From NCBI GenBank assembly GCA_002049455.2, contig KV918788.1:1-64000 (forward strand): 64,000 bases of DNA, given 5' to 3'. The notes under the pieces were generated by a model that was not told where the DNA came from, did no database searches, and saw only the letters and a list, made by a program, of their open reading frames with translations. The position numbers and the translations under genes were made by a program. Source of the DNA: Porphyra umbilicalis (taxonomy: Eukaryota > Rhodophyta > Bangiophyceae > Bangiales > Bangiaceae). Below, piece by piece: positions 19,925-30,586 of this stretch (position 1 is its first letter; each line of letters begins with the position of its first letter).

Positions 19925-20660
19925 CCTTGAGCTCTGGGCAATCGTGCGAGATGTGCCCAAACTTATGGCAGTAGTAGCACTCGATCTTGGAGAGGTCACC
20001 ACGGCGGCCTTGACCTCGATAGTTGGCGCCGACGAGTGCAATGTCGCCAATGCGCTTCGTCGCCGGTTACTTGTCCGCCTGCCGCCGCTCCTCCTGAAGC
20101 AAGCGGCTCTTGACAAAGTCGAGGCTCAGCTCGTCCTCGCCCTTTGCGTCGAGAGCCACCAGCAGGTTCTCGTACTTGGATGTCAGCCCGTTGAGGACGC
20201 TCATGGCAACGTCCATCTCCGTCACCTCGCCGCCCATGGCCTTGAGGTTCTCGCCGAGGTTGCGCATGCGGTTGATGTAGCCCAACATGCCCTCGCCGAC
20301 GGTCATTTCGACGGTGAAGAACTCGCGTCGCGCCTTCATCTTGATCATCAAACTCTTGCGCTGGAAGACACCTTGCAGCGTCGACCACATTTCCGCCGTC
20401 GTCTTGCAGCCCGACACGTGCTCGAGCTGCTCAGACCCAAGGGTGAGCCCAATGATGGCGCTCGCCTTCGTGTCTCGACGCTTCCACACCGCCAACTCGC
20501 GGGTTTCCGCGTCCGTTGGCTTGCCGTCTTCGTCAAGCATATGGTCCAGGTCGCGCAGCGGGAAGACCATCTTAATGCGCTGACACCACTCGTGGAAGTT
20601 CGTCTCCGTCAACTTGTCGATCTTGATGCCGCCCATACCGGCAGCGCCTCCGTCCATGAC
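19925..20660 (-). pseudogene. Copia gag region
   Basis: A copia-type gag (UBN2-like) is visible, with FHEWCQRIKMVFPLRDLDHM, TAEMWSTLQGVF and LTSKYENLL. A zinc-knuckle motif of the CYYCHKFGHISHDC type follows near 19940-19990. Confidence 0.85.
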
Positions 20661-20800
20661 GTCTTCTTGTCGTAGCGCCCAACCTTGCCGAGCCGTGTGC
20701 CTTGACCGTCACGTCCTTGAACCACCTTGACCTCGTCTTCTTCGCACTTGCCGCGACCGCCGCGACACCAGCTGGCACACCTTGCTCTTGTCACAGCCCC

Positions 20801-20818
20801 GGATCTGGGCCCATGACC
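20801..20818 (-). other. Copia primer binding site, internal initiator-tRNA type
   Basis: On the minus strand, directly inside the 5' LTR, the sequence reads GGTCATGGGCCCAGATCC. GGTCATGGGCCCAG is complementary to the anticodon arm of eukaryotic initiator tRNA-Met (CTGGGCCCATGACC, with CAT as anticodon), not to a tRNA 3' end. Drosophila copia is known to prime from a tRNA-iMet fragment cut in the anticodon region. Confidence 0.65.
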
Positions 20819-21236
20819 TGTTGAAACGCAGTGGGGATAGGGGTGGGGGGACCACGGTCAAGTGGTTGAGTGGCTTGAGCTTGTGTGTGTGTTTGCGAAC
20901 GTGCTTTGTTGGTTGTCCTAAGGCTCGCCCGCCTCTTCCGACCGAGAGCACCTCTCAAATAGTCCCCACCGGCCCAAGTGCTCCCTCCTCTCGCGCCCAC
21001 ACCGACGCCCACGCCCTCGCACCAAATCGAATCACTCACCAAATCAAAAGCCACTAGAGCAAAGCGAAGATCAAATCCATGCCATGCCAAAAGTATCGCC
21101 CCAAGATGACCCAACACGAATGTATGCAACTTGACCACGTCTTTCAAATGTACCATGTGGGGTACCATAAAGGTCACCGACCATCATCCATCCGCGAACC
21201 GCCAGTGGAGCCGAGGACAAGCATCACAGACCAACA
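20819..21236 (-). repeat. Copia 5' LTR
   Basis: This 418-bp partner of 16322-16800 has the same TGTTGAA start and AACA end. It is the upstream LTR because gag and pol read leftward. Confidence 0.85.
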
Positions 21237-22190
21237 GGTGGGTGCTTGGCGGCGGGCGTGTGGCGCGCAACTAGCGGGCGGGCGGCTTGTTGGCGGCGGG
21301 CAGCTTGTCGGTGGCGGGCAACTGCGGGGCGAATGACGAGTGGGCAGCCTGTTGGTGGCGGGCAGCTGGTTGGTGGCGGGTAACTGCGGGTCGAGTGGCG
21401 AGTTGGCAGCTTGTTGGCGGCGGGCAAGTGCGGGGCGAGTGGCGAGTTGGAAGCTTGTTGGCGGCGGACGTGTGGCGGGCAATGGGCGGGCGGGCAGCTT
21501 GTTGGCGGCGGGCCAGTGCGAGGCGAGTGGCGAGTTGGCAGCCTGTTAGCGGCGGGCCAGTTCGGGGCGAGTGTCGTATGGGCAGCCTGTTAGCGGCGGG
21601 CAGCTTGTTGGTGGCAGGCAACTGCGGGGCGAGTAGTGAATTGGCAGCTTGTTGGCGGCGGGCGGGTGGCGGGCAAGTTGTGGGCGGGTGGGTGCTGGGC
21701 AGCGGGTGTATGGCGTGCAGCTTGTGGGCGGGTGGCTTGTTGGCGGCGGGCAGCTCGTTGGTGGCGGGCAAGTGCGGGGCGAGTGGCGAGTTGGCAGCTA
21801 GTTGGCGGCGGGCGTGTGGCGGGCAATTGGCGGGCGGGCAGCTTGTTGGTGGCGGGCAAGTGCGGCAGAGTGGTGCGTGGTCGCCTCGTTGGCAGCGGGC
21901 AAGTGGTGGGCATGTGGCGGGCGGGTGGCTCGTTGGCGGCTGGCAAGTGGGAGACTAGTGTCGGGCCGGCGGTATGTTGGCGGCGGGCTTGTGGCGGGCA
22001 AGTGAGGGGCAAGTGGGTGCTTGGCAGCGGGCGTGTGGCGTGCAACTAGCGAGCGGGCGGCTCGTTGGCGGTGGGCAAGTGTCGGTGGGCAAGTGATGGG
22101 CTGGCAGCGGGCAAGTGGCGCTTGGTCAGACGGCGGGCAAGTGGTGCTGTGTTGGCTGCGGGCGAGCGGCAGGCAAGTGGTGTGCAAGTG
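21237..22190. repeat. Continuation of the G-rich minisatellite
   Basis: The same monomers as at 13450-16321 resume directly after the copia element and fade out near 22190. The stretch 22199-22250 is then an almost pure G tract. Confidence 0.85.
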
Positions 22191-22250
22191 GAGTGGGGTG
22201 GGGGGGGGAAGGGGGGGGGGGGGGGGGGAGGGGGCGGGGGGCAGCCCCGC

Positions 22251-22696
22251 GAAGCGTCCCAGGGAGCCGGTGGAGGAGGGGTGAAGGGAGCACCTGGAAG
22301 CCCCAGGGAGCGCAACATACACCACCATCTGCCCTGCAACGTAATCGATCCGGGCAGCGTCACGTACACGGCCGGAATGCGGCCGGGCGAGTGCTTCTCC
22401 GTGCACTACGTAGCGCTCCCTTGACCGGACACGCTCGTCGCTCAGAAACAACCGCAATCTGGCTGTCACAGAGGTCTACGCTTCATGTCTGGGACGCAGT
22501 TCTTGTCTATACTGCGAGAGTGCAGTGGTGTGCCGCGGTCTAAAACGCGAATATCGTTTCTATACTATATTGGAAGTTTTACAGTGTGGAGGGGGGTCGA
22601 ATATGGCCTAGTACATGCCATTTCAGCCTGTACTGGAGGCGTTCGGAGGCAATTTGAAAATTGTGGGTACCGGCGCCAGTACAGCAAATCAGCATA
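22251..22696. other. No gene seen
   Basis: Moderate-GC sequence follows the G tract. I see no coding bias, no conserved protein and no clear repeat here. Confidence 0.5.
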
Positions 22697-25600
22697 CAGT
22701 CAATCCCTGATGATCGCCCACCCCTGCGGCACGAAATCGACAGGAGAGCGCCATCGACAAGAAGTTCATTGCATGCAATCGATCGGCTCTGCCATCGGTC
22801 AACTATCGAGTTACCGCCTGCCACCGCCGTTCTGAGGCACTGGGGGCACCTAGGTCTCCACAAGCCAGATGGCTCCTGGCGTCGGTCTGCCTGACCGTCG
22901 CTGTCGCGGCATGTTGGTCAGACCAGCACGCTGTCAAAAGTAGGATCAGATGCTCAATTGTGAGCGTTAAGAGCTTGAAGGTGCTTTGTCGGCGGCGCTC
23001 AAGCACGGCTCTGCCCTTAGTTGGAGGACCAGATTCCTCGACAGAGCACACGGCGACAGGCCGCCGCCGAGCACACGGCGACAGGCCGCCGCCGAGCCGA
23101 TGTGTTCGCCCCGTGTTCTGGCCATGTGCCGGCTCCTTTCCACCCTTCTACGCCTTGGGCGCCATTGCTCTTCTCCCCCAACCCACGCTTGTTCCTTTCC
23201 ACCCCTCCCCCGCTCCCACCCCGCCAACGCCTTGCACTCGTTTCTCCTCACGTCGTATCTGAGGTCTTGTCCCATTTCTCTGCCGCACGCCTCCTGCGCC
23301 GCCATTTCCCCATTGTGCTGTGCGGCCGCCCTGATGGCGACTGGTTCTCCCACGCCCCGATCCGACTGCTTCCTATCTATTCTCCCGACACCCATTCCGC
23401 CGCCGTTTCCTTTTTTGTTGTTGCGGCGCTTTTGCCTTCGCGGCGGCAGCCGCCCCAGCAGCAGCCGCCCACCACCATCCTCTTCTCGGCGCGCCCCTAG
23501 GGCCACGAGCCCCAGTCGCGCCCGCCAACATCAAAATTTTCACCGAGATCGTCACCCTGGCGCTGTCGTCTCTTTCAATAGTGGCGGTGGTCTTCAGCCT
23601 CCCCACCCCCGCCGGTGTCTACGCCGTGCAGCGGTGGTGCTGAGCCTCACCCGCCCCGTCGGTGTCTACGTCACGCAGCTGGCAACGACGCACACACTTT
23701 TTTCATCCTGCACCTGGTGACCGGCGATTGAGGCCGTCACGGAGGTGTTATCAAGCACGGCGGCGACACCGTGGTGGCATGCTGGAGGTCGGCGCGCTCA
23801 CTGCGCGTACCACCACGGCTGGGTCCCGGAGACCGCGGTGGCGGTCGTGGAGAGAGGGGGTGGGGGTGTGCGGTGGGACGCCCTTGACTGTGGCAAGAGA
23901 GGGGCGGGCTTCTAAAGGGAGGGTGCTGCTGCTTTTCGTTCCTGAGTGTGAGGATAGCATGCTCCGCGGATGTTGCGGTGCTGGCCATGGGGTTAGTGTC
24001 GTTACATGGCTGTTCCTACCTACGCCTCCTTTATCTGCCTTACACACTGTTTATCCAGCCGACCTGTCGCGTGACCTTGCCGACTGACGCTTCTCTGGTT
24101 AGACGACGGTGCTGCTGTGTCTCTATCCTTGAGAAAATGTATCGACAACTGATGGCATGCAGCCCGTAGTTTTGAGATGCAGAAATATGAGAAAAATGTA
24201 GAGAAAAACGACATCCACATTATTCCTTCCAGTGTACCCGCTGTACTGTAGTGATAGTCACAAATCGTGGCACGTGACCGGTCGCTACGTCCATTGACGG
24301 GCACCAGAGACCTTATTCTGTCTCTGTCTCTGTCTCTCTGCGCTTCAGCTCACAGCCAATGAGAATACCCGAATGTCCGTCCATCCGTGAGGCCCCACAA
24401 GCCGCAAAAAGTCGAGTCAAGGGCGCCGCTCCAGGGCCACGACGCCGAAGGGCACTCCCCACGCTCCCATCGCTCACACCCGTGTGCTGCCGCAGCCAGG
24501 TTGTATCACCGTCGCTGCCATGCCATGCCACCGCGGCCCCGCCTGCTTTATGCTCCTGTCCCGGTTCTGGCGGGCGGTCGCCTGCGTGGAGGTTACGGGG
24601 GGACTCTTTGCTGCCGTGTTGTCGACAGTCGCCGTTGTGGCGGTGGGTGTGCGGGGGGGGGGGGGGGGGGGCGTCATCCGGACCATCGCCGCCGCCGTGG
24701 GGAGTAATGTGCGGCAGCCCGTGAATGAAGCGCTGCAGATATTGATGGCGCCGGGGGGGGTCGGGCGCGTGGGTAGGGTGGAGAGGGGGGGGGGGGGGGG
24801 ACGGAACTTGCGGTGTGAGGGACGGTGGATTTGGTGCCGCTAGGGGGAGGTCGGGGGGACGCTGGGGGGCATCCTGGGGATAGCAGCCACGGCCGTGACC
24901 GCGGCGGCCTAGGGGTCTCCACTGTCGACCCCGACGACCACAGCAGAGGCCACTGCAGCGGGTACCGCCGTAGCCCTCACCCCTCACCCGCCCGCTGCCA
25001 CCGCCCTATCGGCCGACCGTGACGCAACGTGCGTTCGGCGCGCCCCCCATGCAGCGGTCCTCTCCCTCGTGCGGCTCGCTGCTGCGGCAACACCCCCCCC
25101 CCTTCCCTTCCGCCCCTCCCTCCAGCCCCAGTCCCGCTCCCGACTGTGCGACGGCTATTGTTTTCGTTTGCTGGCTGCTGCGCGCGCCCACCGGCGCGTC
25201 TGTCGACGTGGACGTTCACATGAACCGGCGGAGGTTTGGTCTCCGCGCCGCCACGGGCGGCGTGCCCGCTTTTCTGTGGCTCTGGCTGATTTCGCGCTAG
25301 CTCTGAGGAGAAAAAAAAAGCAAGGGAAAGAAAAACCTTCTCTGTATCGCTCTCATCCAACGTGATCTCAATGCGACTAGCGGTCTCAAAAACGGTTGCT
25401 GGGAGGTCCTCTGCCTCCAGCCACTCGACCGCCTCCAACACACAGTCTGCAGCATCAGCTGGGGAGTTTGGCCTGGCGCTGGCCGAGAACGCGCCCATCA
25501 TTGCCACAATCTCTGCCACCTCAGCATTCATACGGGGTAACCCCGGATGGGAGCACCCATGGCGGCTGCGTAGCAGCGCCGCCGTGTCAGCCAAAAGGAG

Positions 25601-27894
25601 TTCCGCCTTCAGCCAGCACTGGGCGATGGTGGTCTCAGAGACGGAGTCCCACTCCTCCTTCAGCATCACGCACACGTCCATCAGGTTGCGCGTGGGGTCC
25701 ACACCCCCGTCCTCGGACTCATCGTCACCATTAACAGGCACAGCGGCGGCTTGCCGCGGCCGCCGCCATACAAAGGGCCCCACAAAGGTGCGGCGAGCGG
25801 GCGGAGCGGGGAGTGCAGCTAGGCCCCCCAAGCGCTGACGGGTCGTCAACCGGTGGGGCCGGAGAATGTTGATCAGTGGCCGGGGATGAAGGCAACCCCG
25901 TTCCACAGTCCGCAGCAGTTTGGGCGTTCAGGCGTCTAAGTACACGTCGTAGCAGCCGCCCGTTGTATCGCCGTTTAACCGCCGAAATGATGCCCACGTC
26001 CAGGGGCTGGTACATTGACGTCGTGTTGTGTGGCAGGCACACTATCGTCACGCCGTCCTCCTTCAGTTCGCCGTGGGACGGGGCGTTGTCCATGATGAGG
26101 AACACGGGTTCGGTGGTCACCCGCCGCACCTCTTGGACGAACACAGATGCAAACCAATGGGCCATGGTGGGCACATCCATCCACGAGTTGACTTGACTGA
26201 AGTACGGCATGGGGAAACCCGGGGCAGGTGGACGGAAACACAAAGGCCGCACCGCCTTGCCGGTGATGGCTATCGGCAGTTTGTGGGAGCCGTCCGCGTT
26301 CACGCAAAGTACCGCCGTCACGCGGTCCTTCGCCCGCATGGCCTTTCAGCCGCGAGCGGACCGGCGCTCGCGTGCCGACACGTAGTAGCGATGGGGGAGA
26401 CAGCGGTATAATAGCCCGGTCTCGTCAATGTTGTAAATCAGCCGAGGGGGCACGCCGCGGAGGGTCTCTCGGATCTCGGCGATGCGTGTGGCCGACCCGG
26501 CCACGTCGGCCAATGCGCCAGTGCCGACCAAGCAAATGCTGCGGACATCGTTCCGCTTGACCCACCGGCAGATGTAGCCCGTCGACGCCTTGAAGCCGTT
26601 CACACCCAGCTCCACGGCCAGCACCGCCGCCCTCTCCTTGAGCAGCGCCACAGTCACGGGAACGGTACGCCTGCCGCACGCACGGACGGCTAAAAACCAG
26701 CGCAACAACGCGGCGTCCAATTGTGGGTAGGTGGCTGGACGGTATCGAGCCGAGTCCATGTCCACATTACCGAGTTTCAACGCGCTTTCGTAAATCACGC
26801 GACGGCACCACGTCCGACGTATCGCGCTTTCGCTGGCGTCCACAGGCATTTCACGTCGGATCCGGTCCCACGTTAGCCCCGCCCGCCTCATACAGATGAT
26901 CATGAGGCGGTGACGCAGCGTCAGCTTGCACCTCTTCTTAGGTGTCTTCCCACGTCGGGTGTGTGGGCGGCTATTGCTTCCCGTCGGCGGCCGCTGTACG
27001 CCATCGACGGGTGCCAACCGGCGTCCGGCGTCCGGTTCATCGGCGCTCTCTACGTCCGCCCCGGGCTCGTTGACCTGCAGCTCGCTGACAGGCGGACCAC
27101 TGCCACTTGTACGAACCGTAGGCTCTTGTTGAGTACACCAATGAACAAAGAGGTCCGCTGCGGCACTGGCAGCCGCGCGGATCCCGACATGTGCATCCTC
27201 GCGCAGGTGGGGGCAGGAGGCAAGAAAGGCCGCCTCTGCTGCCGCCATTGTTGCCTGCGACGGGGTGGCGAGGGAGGAACACCAGGCAGTCGTGGAATCG
27301 CCGGCCGCCGCTCCCTGGTCGTCGTCATCACTCGGCTGGTCCACAATTGCGGCTGCCCCACCATAGGCAGCCGCCCGTTCGACACCCAGGCTCTCGAACG
27401 TGAAGGTTGACGGCGCCCCATCCACGGCACGGGCGATCCGCTGTAACTCAGCAGGCGTTCCCAGAGCAATCGTGTGAAGCAGAGGGGGGGGGACAGGGGG
27501 CGTGGAAGCGGGCATGGTGGTGTGGGGAGAGTGTTGGCGGGGCGAGTGTGCAGGTCGGCGGCCGTCTGCGGCCTGCATGCACCGGGATGAGGGAGGGAGG
27601 AGAGAGTGGGGGCCACGTTAGCGTGCTACAATTACCGGTAGGCGCTGAAGAGAAGCGACAACAACGGCTGCGACGACGACGGCTGCGACGACGACGGTGG
27701 CGACGACGACGGCTGGGGCTGGTCACAATCCAGAGAAGAAATCAACGTTTGGTTTGTCACTAGCCTCGCTATGATTAGGACAGCAGACAATCAGAGACAA
27801 TTGACTGATGTCAATGGAAATTCCCGATCGTCGGTCGACTCGTTAAAGGCCCACCTGGGCCTTTACGGGGCGTGACAAGGTCGGGGATTGACTG
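22697..27894 (-). mobile_element. Candidate pogo-type (Tc1/mariner superfamily) DNA transposon
   Basis: The ends are CAGTCAATCCCTGATG (22697 on plus) and, on the minus strand from 27894, CAGTCAATCCCCGACC. They match at the first 11 bases and then partially. Both ends abut TA (22695-22696 and 27895-27896), the target site of this superfamily, and CAGT is the usual start of pogo ends. A pogo/CENP-B-like transposase reads leftward from the right end. The left 2.3 kb (22697-24980) is non-coding or unrecognised, with a 25-bp tandem pair near 23040-23095 and a TCTCTG microsatellite near 24313-24340. A hairpin (AAAGGCCCA/TGGGCCTTT) sits just inside the right end. The pairing of these two ends is inference. 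Confidence 0.55.
25300..27578 (-). pseudogene. pogo/CENP-B-like DDE transposase, broken
   Basis: From the ATG at 27578 the protein has a disordered start and an HTH region with LTLRHRLMIICMRRAGLTW. A CENP-B/Tc5-type HTH (GFKASTGYICRWVKRND) comes next, then the DDE_1 catalytic core: IYNIDETGLLY, LIMDNAPSHGE and SMYQPLDVGI. The last two Asp residues are 29 residues apart, as in pogo. A TGA at 26346-26348 interrupts the frame once, just after the first catalytic Asp block, and the same frame resumes at an ATG at 26339. The C-terminal part (DVCVMLKEEWDSVS, TIAQCWLKAELLL) is in a different frame from about 25800 onward. So there is one stop plus one frame change, or a spliced gene. It would cut and paste the element at TA. 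Confidence 0.8.
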
Positions 27895-27943
27895 TATACC
27901 CCACTTGGCAGATGATCTCACAGGAGCTTTGCATTGCTACATA

Positions 27944-28671
27944 CAGTCATTATTCGGTTAAATCCGTCCCGGTTATATCCACAGTGGATATAACCGGGCC
28001 GAAGAACGCACCACAGGTGCCGAGAGAACGGGGAATGTGGACTGCAATCACATTTATGGTCAACCTTTTCAACTTATTCTCAGGTAGATTCAACTTATAC
28101 AAATCCTAGCTCATCCTGCAGGAATGGAACGCAATGTTGCCCGCGCAGATTGCCCGCCGGTCTGCCTGAAGGCGGACTGCCTGCCCAACAGGGCCAACAC
28201 TGAGCTCAGACGCCAGCCTGATGATATTCAGCCTGTTGCTGTCAACAAGAACTTGGACGTGTCTTCTCTAGTAGCCATGATGGCCAACACGACGCTGGCT
28301 GAGTGCGAGTTCGAGAGCGTAAGCGGTGAAGACCATGCGCAGGTCATGCGCTGCTGGGTGGTGGCTGAGACCAATGTTGAGGCCATCGATGTGAAGGTTG
28401 ACGTGGTTTTGGCTGGTGCGGACGATGAAGAGTGATGGGGCATCGTGGGTCGGTACGAGGCACACTCTTACGTGATCAGGTTCTGCGAAGGCAAGTAAAT
28501 TTGAATTTTATCTCGTCCGAGTTCACCGTAAATGCTCTCTTTCGTACTTCTCCTTCTTCCCAGTAGTATTGAAATGACCTCATGGCAGCCGATCGCAAGT
28601 CGAGCCAGAGGAACCTAAGTACTGTCCGCAACTGTAAACAAATGGCGATGGATATAACCGAATAACGACTG
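27944..28671 (+). mobile_element. Short pogo-like element with TA target site
   Basis: The left end CAGTCATTATTCGGTTAAAT and the right end (minus strand, from 28671) CAGTCGTTATTCGGTTATAT match at all but two of the first 20-22 bases. Both are flanked by TA (27942-27943, 28672-28673). Length is 728 bp and GC is lower than the surroundings. Near the left end there is a perfect palindrome, CCGGTTATATCCAC then A then its complement (27969-27997). It is too short for a full transposase but carries a 103-codon frame. Confidence 0.8.
28124..28435 (+). CDS. Small ORF inside the 728-bp pogo-like element, possible transposase tail
   Basis: The ATG-started 103-codon frame ends in an acidic tail (VLAGADDEE). 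Its middle (LDVSSLVAMMANTTLAECEF) looks like ordinary protein rather than repeat translation. A CTGCAG just upstream could be a splice acceptor, so it may be the last exon left after internal deletion of a larger transposon. I cannot assign it to a family from the sequence alone. Confidence 0.35.
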   Translation: MERNVARADCPPVCLKADCLPNRANTELRRQPDDIQPVAVNKNLDVSSLVAMMANTTLAECEFESVSGEDHAQVMRCWVVAETNVEAIDVKVDVVLAGADDEE

Positions 28672-28784
28672 TATCTCAAGACATTCTTTCGCGTCTACTT
28701 GTTGTAAATTTACAAGCCGGCGAACTTAGAACTATCCCGGCGATGAAATACCGACCCGCAGTCTGCGCAGTGCACATCGTTTTT

Positions 28785-28823
28785 GGATCCACCACGAGCC
28801 CGATTTTGACTCAAATTGCTCGT
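28785..28823 (+). repeat. Left arm of a 39-bp inverted repeat
   Basis: It matches the reverse complement of 30548-30586 at 35 of 39 positions (core CCACGAGCCC and TCAAATTGCTCGT). Weaker similarity continues inward (CTCGTAAACGC). It could be the ends of a 1.8-kb element. Confidence 0.6.
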
Positions 28824-30547
28824 TCAGAACTTGCACGACCCCTCGTAAACGCCTCTGTGGAACGTTTTTCTCGTGCAAAACATGTTTTCACTTGCATACT
28901 TTTGCAGTCGAGCATTTTACACCGACTTTTTGGATGCACCAGAAGCGTCTCTGGAAGCGCCTCCTATGGTGTACAGAGCCATAGTGTGAATGCCCGTATG
29001 CAAACGTATGCAAATGCACAACATGCGCGTGCGAGCTCTTCGATTCTCTCAACGAGGTGTTTCTGCGATTTCTGCACGCTTGAATTAGGACACCCTTGTC
29101 GAGGCGCGTGTATTAAGTCGGGCTCGGGTGTCGAGGTGCTGCTCGAGTACCGGGTTTTCACACTTAGCTCCCCCTTCTCTGCGACTTTACGGTATTTATT
29201 TCCAGCCACCGGAGCGGCAACTGTCCCTCCGTGAGCGGCGCAAGGGAATGGTCTCGGTATTGTGAACTCACTTCCCACCAAGCTTTGTGACAATTGCCAA
29301 AGAACTGTGCATCCTGTGCGGAGAAAGCGGGTTCCGACGCCCCCCACCCCAGGGGTTCCGGGGCTTGCAGCACGACATCCGCGTCGCTCTGCCGACTCTG
29401 TGCCCGTTGCCCACTGCTGCTGCCATGCTCCACCTTTGTTACCGTGATTCCCCGCCGCCGGCCTGTGCTTGCGCCAGTGGCGGCTACGGCAGCGGCGGGT
29501 ACCTCCCGCTGCGACAGCCACCGCCGCTGCGGCGACCAAGCCGCCCGCGTGGCGGCCGCACCCCCGCCACCTATGCCCACGCCCCCCCCCCCCCCGCCCC
29601 CGCTGGCACGGCCACACCCCGCCTCGTGCTCAACCGGCCCTTCCGCTGGCTGACCACCCCGATGGCCCACATCGTCGACTCACCGTACCAACATGGCCAC
29701 CATCGCCGTGGCTGCCTGCGTCTGGTGGTGGCTGCAGCGGCTCCCTTAGGGCGGCTTTGATGGCCCGCCGCCGCCATCGCACCGTCGCCACCACCGCCGT
29801 CGCCGGCACTGGTGCGGTGGCAGTCGCTGCCACAGCCAGCAACCTCCCCCTTGCCACCACGGGGGCCAACCCGCCACCTCTCCTGGTGCTCACCCACGCT
29901 GCACGCCCCTACGGCTGTGTCGTGTACTTCTGGACCGCTCCCACCTCAGCGCACAAGGCGCTCGACGCTTGTTGCGGACCCTATGGCACTGGGGGGGGGG
30001 GGGGGGGGGGTGGGACGCTCGGCCAGATTGGTCAGGGATCCATGTGCGGGGTGTGGGGGGGATGGGGGGGGGAAGGGAGTTGGTCGTTGGGGTAGCGGAT
30101 GAAGGACAAAGGGTACAAGAAAGAAGGGATGCATGCTTTACGCTATACGACATGGGGTGCTTGCTTGCTACCGCAGGGGCAGGTTGCTGCGAGAAGGTGT
30201 CGGCTGCGGCGGCGGCCAGAGCGGGTAACGCCGGGAGAGGCGTCAGGCTGCGAAAACTGTCTGCTCTCATCCCACCCACCGCCCCGGAGTGGGCGCAACC
30301 TTCCTCTGCTCGTGGGCTGCACGATGGTGTCCTTCTACGTATTTCTTGCCCTACTCGGCACAGATCCGATACTGAGCACCGCACCCGTTTAGTGTATCAA
30401 GTCGAACTTGTAAGAACTTGAGCGGACTTCACAGAGCTCTTAATCACGCCCTAACCTCGTCGCCAGCACTCCACAACGAGTTTTTTGGACGGGATACGAG
30501 CAAACACTCCCAGCGTGCGAGCAGGAGCCCGTTTTCAAAGAGCGTTT

Positions 30548-30586
30548 ACGAGCAATTTGAGCCAGAACCGGGCTCGTGGTGAATCC
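30548..30586 (-). repeat. Right arm of the 39-bp inverted repeat
   Basis: It is the partner of 28785-28823. I found no target duplication next to either arm. Confidence 0.6.

Larger units (their letters stand above)
16322..21236 (-). mobile_element. Ty1/copia LTR retrotransposon (Pseudoviridae), broken and old
   Basis: The element lies on the minus strand between LTRs at 16322-16800 and 20819-21236. The LTRs differ at roughly 5 percent of positions and by a tandem repeat of about 55 bp in the left copy. Gag, integrase and reverse transcriptase can be recognised in the copia order (integrase before reverse transcriptase). The coding region is broken in at least four places, and I see no RNase H. 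It is inserted in the minisatellite, flanked by GGTG on both sides; removing element and duplication restores a standard array word. It is clearly older than the chromovirus. The stretch next to the 3' LTR (16801-17340) holds foreign pieces. Confidence 0.92.

Noticed and set aside
29982-30015. Poly-G tracts as possible G-quadruplex regulatory sites
   Set aside because: Such runs are everywhere in this window, so position near a particular gene is not informative.
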